Notes under the pieces: generated by a model
Databases searched by the model: none
What the model was told of the DNA's origin: nothing
What the model saw: the letters and a program-made list of their open reading frames with translations, nothing else
Source of the DNA: Pontederia crassipes
Lineage: Eukaryota > Streptophyta > Magnoliopsida > Commelinales > Pontederiaceae
Direction: 5' to 3'
Length of the DNA: 64,000 bases
NCBI GenBank assembly: GCA_030549335.1
Contig: CM060183.1
Span: 34,594,768 to 34,658,767, forward strand
Translations under genes and position numbers: made by a program
Shown: one piece after another, positions 59,301-64,000 of the stretch
Numbering within the stretch: the first letter of the stretch is position 1
How the letters are laid out: each line of letters opens with the position of its first letter

Positions 59301-60296
59301 CACGAGGATTTGAGGGGAACCGTGTTGCGAGTTGGAGACTTGTTTCTATTATTATTGGCAGGGAGGTGCATGTTTTGTTGTGTTATGTAATGTACTTACG
59401 TTGTATAGAGATTGCACTTGTTTCATTGCTTTCCTTTCATGGGCCCAATTAATGTACACGGCAAGATCACGCTGCAAGATTAAGTTCTCAATTTATGAGC
59501 AAGATTGATTCTGTGCCCAATGCAGCCACACAACTCATCAAAATTTGAGGAATTAGGTGGAATTGGAGCTAATGAAATAGAATAGAATCCCCATATATAT
59601 GTTCTCACTTTGTATATGATATATATTAAGAACATGAATAGCTTATTAATTAATGTGACGCGGAGTAATTAAGGCCAACTAAAACCCTCACAACAGAAAG
59701 AAACCATTCGATGGGGACGTCCAATTATGAAGTAGCAGTTTACCCGTCGTGATTCGGTGACGAATTTGATTACTACGTCGATCTGTGAATTTAAAAGGGG
59801 AACAAGTCGAGAGATAAATTTGGATTGTACATGAAACATAAATATTACATTATGCAAAATGGATTCTTATTATATATGTTGCTGCCATGTTTATTTGCAT
59901 TCTTGATTCGGAGACAAATTATTCAAGAGTTTAAACCATTTATTCTAATAGAATAATTATTCTCTTTTTTTTAATGGCAACTTTATCCTCTTATCATTAT
60001 TGCAGAATAATAATCAGTTGGACAAATTCAAAATGGAATAACACTTTATTCTTCTCCTTATTCTCCGACAAAACAGGGATGTTTCATAATCTTAAAATAG
60101 GATACCTTACTATGTTCAATAAGTTTATTAAAACTTAATGTCAACTATGTTTTATAATACTATTTTTTTTTTCATTTTAAGAAAAAGCAAAATACAATAT
60201 GAATGATAAATTGGACGTCCTGGTTGTTGTTACGATTTAATGGGAAATGTCCCAATCTCAGGCCCTGCTTAAAACATGATTTTTTTTTCTCGTTCC
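59301..60296. other. 3' region of LEA-2 gene and AT-rich intergenic DNA
   Basis: About 59301-59460 is probably 3' UTR. The remainder shows no gene or clear element. Confidence 0.5.
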
Positions 60297-60299
60297 TTA

Positions 60300-60842
60300 T
60301 GGCTTGTTTGACAAATATCTAACGAGAGGGGTTGAGAGTGAAGTAACAAAATTTTTATTTATGAAAATTTAATTTTTTATCATTTATTATATATTATTTA
60401 TAAAATTTAATGTTTAATAAATATTTATCATACAGTTCTCTATCATTTAATTTATTTTTGTCTTCTATTTTTTGTTTGACCTATTTTCTATCTTTGATTA
60501 TATTATTTGTTTTTCTATAATTACTTTATTCATCTATTTTAAAAACTTAAAAATAAGAAATGAATATATATTAAAAATAAATATAGATAAAAGTATTTTT
60601 ATCAAAATATTTATTTACCAGTACAGGACAGAAAAGAGAGATTAATGAAAGAGAAGACAAGAAAAATTAATGAGAGAGAGAAGATAAAATAGAGAAGGAT
60701 GAGGAAAGGTTAATTTGTTCTAAAATTATTAATAAATATAATGTTAAGAGAGTTTAGCTATTCCACTCACTCCTCTTAATTAATATAAGATAATTACTCA
60801 ATTCTATTCCACCTCCTCACAACTCTCAATTCAAATAAGTCC
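60300..60842. mobile_element. probable Tourist-like MITE with TTA duplication
   Basis: TTA flanks both ends (60297-60299, 60843-60845). Ends TGGCTTGTTTGAC and (reverse complement) GGACTTATTTGAA are roughly inverted, and inside them 'gagaggggttgagagt' pairs with inverted 'ttgagagttgtgaggagg'. AT-rich and non-coding. Confidence 0.5.
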
Positions 60843-60845
60843 TTA

Positions 60846-61300
60846 GAAAATGAGACGGAATCTATTAAACCCTATTTTGCTCAAACTTCCATAAGAAGAA
60901 ATGTATACACTGACATTAATGGAGATTCCCTCTTACTTACCATGGAGGAAGCATTTCTGATCCCATATCAGGTCCAGATGATCGCCTAACTACAACGGAC
61001 TCAGCTATAATCACGGATATTAAGTCATAAAATGAAACTTGAACCAGGTACTCATAGATGTTATTGAATATTCAAATATTTTGAAATTCTACAATAATCA
61101 CGGATATGGCTTGCTTCTGTTTTAATTGATCTAGAGTGCTGGAAAAAACACACTTCACGAAAGCAGGCAATAAAGTTAATTATTAATGTTTCATTACATG
61201 TCGAGGTGCTAATACATGACAAGTATGGCTGCAAGTAATCTTTTGTACACAAAAGACCATGCTGGATTCACTAATTCTACAACCTCAAAAAAGTTCAACT
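60846..61300. other. intergenic DNA, no gene seen
   Basis: Nothing recognised; the start of the copia LTR that follows may lie in this stretch. Confidence 0.4.
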
Positions 61301-61566
61301 AATATCGGTACGCTCAATGTGAATAATAAACTCGATGTTAATAATGCCTTGAATCTGAACCCAGTTGGTCCCCCTATATAGTCAGACGCTTCAGCAGAAT
61401 TCTCCTACGGGGATCTCGCTAGGGAGTACCTATATAAACTCCCTAGGGTCTATACAGAAACTCATCCTTGTAATCGCCGTTATTCCATTACAAAGAGCCG
61501 TCGTCGTTTTTCCTCTTCGCGTTCTTCTATGTTTTGTGCAATCCCTCTCTCCCTCCTTTCGTAACA
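61301..61566 (+). mobile_element. end of 5' LTR of a plus-strand copia element
   Basis: LTR ends in CGTAACA at 61566, three bases before the primer-binding site. A TATA box (TATATAAA, 61431-61438) lies about 135 bp before the end. The 5' limit cannot be set because the partner LTR is outside the window. Confidence 0.6.
61431..61438 (+). promoter_or_regulatory. TATA box of copia LTR, within a palindrome
   Basis: TATATAAA lies between inverted arms CTAGGGAGT (61419-61427) and ACTCCCTAG (61438-61446). Confidence 0.6.
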
Positions 61567-61569
61567 AAC

Positions 61570-61581
61570 TGGTATCAGAGC
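61570..61581 (+). other. primer-binding site of copia element
   Basis: TGGTATCAGAGC, complementary to initiator tRNA-Met 3' end, just after the LTR. Confidence 0.88.
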
Positions 61582-61618
61582 TTTAGGGTTCGTCAGCGAT
61601 TCTCGATCAAGCAGGGAG

Positions 61619-62360
61619 ATGGCGTCGCACAACGTGAACATGGAAAAGTTTAACGACAGGAACAGTTTCGGGTTGTGGCAGATCTTGTTGCTTTTGGACG
61701 CCGCTCTCAAACGTGTCGAAGAACAAACCAAAGGAGGACGACTCGAAGGGCAAAGAAAAGAAGATCGACCTCGCAACTTTGGCGGCACAGGAGGAGAAGG
61801 CGCACTCGATGATTCTGTTGTGTCTGACGGATGAGGTGATAATCGAGGTCGCAGATGAAGAAAATGCGGCCAGTCTGTGGTTGAGATTTGAGAGTCTGTA
61901 TATGACGAAGTCTCTCACCAACAAGTTATTGTTGAAGCAACGTTTGTTCTCTCTCTGCATGCAAGAAAGTACCCCTCTGAAGAAACATCTTGATCAGTTA
62001 AATTCTTTGTTGATGGAACTCAGAAATATCGATGTTAAGATCGAGGATGAAGATGTTGCCCTAATTCTGTTAGTTTCGCTTCCTCCGTCATATGAGAATT
62101 TCGTTCAGTCTATAATTATCGGGAAGGAAACTATAAGTCTGAAAGAAGTAAGATCGAATCTCCATACTCGTGAACTTCGGCATATGGCATCTGGAAATTC
62201 TGCAGAGACTCAGGCTGCGGGTTTGATATCAACCGTGGAGAAGGGACAATCCTCAAATTCGAAAAAAATCCAAGTCCAAGAAGAAAAGAATCACTATGAA
62301 GGACATCTGTAATTACTGCGATGAACCATGTCATTGAAAGAAAGATTGTCCGAAGAAGAA
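61619..62360 (+). pseudogene. copia gag, broken
   Basis: ATG at 61619 (MASHNVNMEKFNDRNSFGLW) is the normal N-terminus of Tnt1-type gag. One frame change at about 61715-61740 leads to the main frame with AAQEEKAHSMILLCLTDEVI, the UBN2 core (SLWLRFESLYMTKSLTNKL, LVSLPPSYENFVQSIIIG) and a linker. The zinc knuckle at about 62308-62352 reads CNYCDEPCH, stop, KKDC: C-x2-C-x4-H-x4-C with Trp-type codon turned to TGA. Several differences from active relatives; dead. Confidence 0.85.
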
Positions 62361-62808
62361 GAAGGCCCTCGTCGCTGCGGTGGCTCATGAAACAGGGAAT
62401 TCCGAAGATGCTTTGGTTCTGGCTGCTTCTGATCAAGGATGTCTGGAGGATAGTTGGATTCTGAATTCGGGGTGTTCTTATACTCCGAATAAAGAGTGGT
62501 TCTCAACTTATCAAAAAATTGATGGTGGAAACATCAACATGGACAATGATACAGCCTGTCAGATAGTTGGAATCGGCTCTGTGCAGATCAGGACTCATGA
62601 CAATCTTGTGAGGACGCTGACAGATGTTCGCCATGTTCCGCAACTGAAGAAGAATTTGATATCATTTGAAGTCCTCAACTCTAAAGGATGTCAGATCAAT
62701 GTTGCTGGAGGCATCCTCACGGTCACGAAAGGTGATGCTGCGATTCTGAAGGAAGTTAGACAGAAGTCCTTGTATATATTGCAAGGCACGCGTTGCTGCG
62801 GTGGCTAG
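62361..62808 (+). pseudogene. copia protease, catalytic Asp replaced
   Basis: Aspartic protease region. SWILNSGCSYTPNKEWFS should read WxLDSGCSxH, so the catalytic Asp is Asn. DVRHVPQLKKNLISF and QKSLYILQGT follow as in Tnt1-like elements. Frame ends at TAG 62806 with a frame change into integrase. Confidence 0.88.
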
Positions 62809-63650
62809 TTCATCCGAATCAGAAAGGTCCAAGTTGTGGCACATGCGGCTTGAGCATATGAGTCAGAACGGGATGAATATTCTCAGCAAACGAGGTCTTC
62901 TGGGAGACAAGAAGATATCTGAAATCAACTTTTGCAAGCACTGTGAGTTTGACAAACAACGAAGGTCTCAGTTTGGCAAAACAGTGCACAAAACGAAGGC
63001 AACACTTGACTACATCCATGCTGATTGTTGAGGTCCCTCTCGTGTTCCATCATTAGGATGTGCGAGGTACTTTTTATCTGTGATTGATAACTACTCGAGG
63101 ATTACTTGGGTATTCATGATGAAATATAAGAGTGAGTCCTTCAAGCAGTGGAAGGTTCTGGTGAAAAATTAGACATCAAAAAAAGTGAAGCGTCTTCGCA
63201 CTGACAATGGTTTGGAGTTCTGTTCTGCTGAATTCGACTAGTTCTGCAAAGATAAAGGCATTGCCAGATATCGCACAATCAGAGATACTCCACAGCAGAA
63301 TGGAGTTGCTGAACGAATGAACATGACACTTTTGGAAAGGGCAAGGTGCATGCTCTCTAACGTTGATCTTAATCGGACATTCTGGTCTGAAGCTGTTAAC
63401 ACAGCTTGCTACTTGGTGAATCGAAGTCCGGCGACTGCAATTGATCTCAAGACTCCAACTGAGGTATGGTCAGGAAATCCTACTGATTATATTAGTCTAA
63501 AAGTTTTTTGTTGTCCAGCATACTATCACATCAGTGAAGAAAAGTTGGAGCCAAGGGCCAAAGAGGGAGTGTTCATGGGATATGGCGTAGGAGTGAAGGG
63601 CTACAGAATCTGATCTCCTTCAGAACACAAAGTCATCCATAGCAGAAGCG
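62801..63650 (+). pseudogene. copia integrase, several stops
   Basis: SKLWHMRLEHMSQNGMNILS and FCKHCEFDKQRR give an intact H-H-C-C zinc site. The core has YIHADC then TGA (63029), SVIDNYSRITWVFMMKYKSE, RLRTDNGLEFCSAEFD and QQNGVAERMN, so Asp, Asp and Glu are all present. Stops are at 63029, about 63170, about 63238 and 63611. Continues with the C-terminal FWSEAVNTACYLVNRSPATA and GVFMGYGVGVKGYRI. A truncated linker into the reverse transcriptase (DAITCVESE, stop, WIAAIGEEIQ) reaches the window end. Gene order gag-protease-integrase-RT proves Ty1/copia. Confidence 0.9.
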
Positions 63651-64000
63651 TGACCTTTGATGAAGCATCAATGCTTCAGTTGAAGGTGGAGGCTGGAGAG
63701 AGTGCCAATAAACAAGTGGAGGTTGAAATCACTCCAACTGATGATGATGCTGAAGGATCACATCAAAAAGCAGAACCAGAAGATGAAGAATTTGATGAGC
63801 AACCTGAAGAGGAGTCAATTGCTGCTAGACGTCCTCGCAGAGAAGTGGGTCCTCCTAAATGATATGATTTTGAGGACATGATTGCTTATGCACTACACGT
63901 AGCTGAAGATGTGGAGTTCCTGAAGCCGTCCTCTTATAGGGATGCCATCACATGTGTCGAATCTGAATAGTGGATCGCTGCTATAGGTGAGGAGATACAA
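63651..64000 (+). pseudogene. copia integrase-RT linker and RT start, cut by window end
   Basis: Acidic linker (EITPTDDDAEGSHQKAEPED) then RRPRREVGPPK, TGA at 63860, YDFEDMIAYALHVAED and the start of the reverse transcriptase (SYRDAI, a stop at 63968, WIAAIGEEIQ). The rest of pol and the 3' LTR lie beyond 64000. Confidence 0.8.

Overview
This is nuclear DNA from a flowering plant, most likely a monocot. Very GC-rich, intron-free coding sequence (the glycosyltransferase at 30.5 kb, the LEA-2 gene at 58.6 kb) sits in strongly AT-rich intergenic DNA packed with plant-type LINE, Ty3/gypsy, Ty1/copia, CACTA, MITE and TRIM elements. The species cannot be fixed from the sequence alone. No tRNA or rRNA gene and no CRISPR array was recognised.

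Layout. 0.3-4.7 kb: decayed L1-type LINE (zinc-knuckle ORF1, endonuclease, reverse transcriptase). 4.7-5.9 kb: solo LTR of a copia family. 6.1-6.5 kb: a different solo LTR with a perfect target-site duplication (TSD). 9.2-9.8 kb: Tourist-like MITE. 11.4-12.9 kb: CACTA-type right end with a GC-rich core. 16.4-16.7 kb: complete 299-bp TRIM. 17.3-24.7 kb: recent tandem duplication of a 3.8-kb block, each copy carrying solo LTRs and a GC-rich inverted-repeat element. 24.7-30.3 kb: AT-rich degenerate repeats and a 1.2-kb insertion inside a (TA)n tract.

30.3-42.1 kb is the main locus. A UGT88-like glycosyltransferase gene with TATA box and G-box is split near its 3' end by a 10.1-kb Tekay/Del-like Ty3 retrotransposon (31810-41955), and the C-terminal remnant of the gene lies at 41956-42076. 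44.6-48.2 kb: a minus-strand copia element with a perfect CTATA TSD but most of its pol gene missing. 48.8-53.9 kb: a nested MITE, a second CACTA-type end that contains a SINE fragment, and a foldback element. 54.2 kb: hAT-like MITE. 55.3-56.1 kb: RING-H2 E3 ligase gene with a premature stop and a frameshift. 58.6-59.3 kb: intact LEA-2/NHL-type membrane protein gene with a W-box-core cluster upstream. 60.3-60.8 kb: another MITE. 61.4-64.0 kb: 5' part of a plus-strand copia element running off the window.

Only the LEA-2 gene looks intact. The glycosyltransferase is truncated and the RING gene is broken. Everything else supported here is mobile DNA, mostly dead; no genes form an operon or pathway together. 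The most informative observations are the datable disruption of the glycosyltransferase, the fresh tandem duplication, and a GATCGACC-rich module shared by LTRs of two unrelated retrotransposon families.
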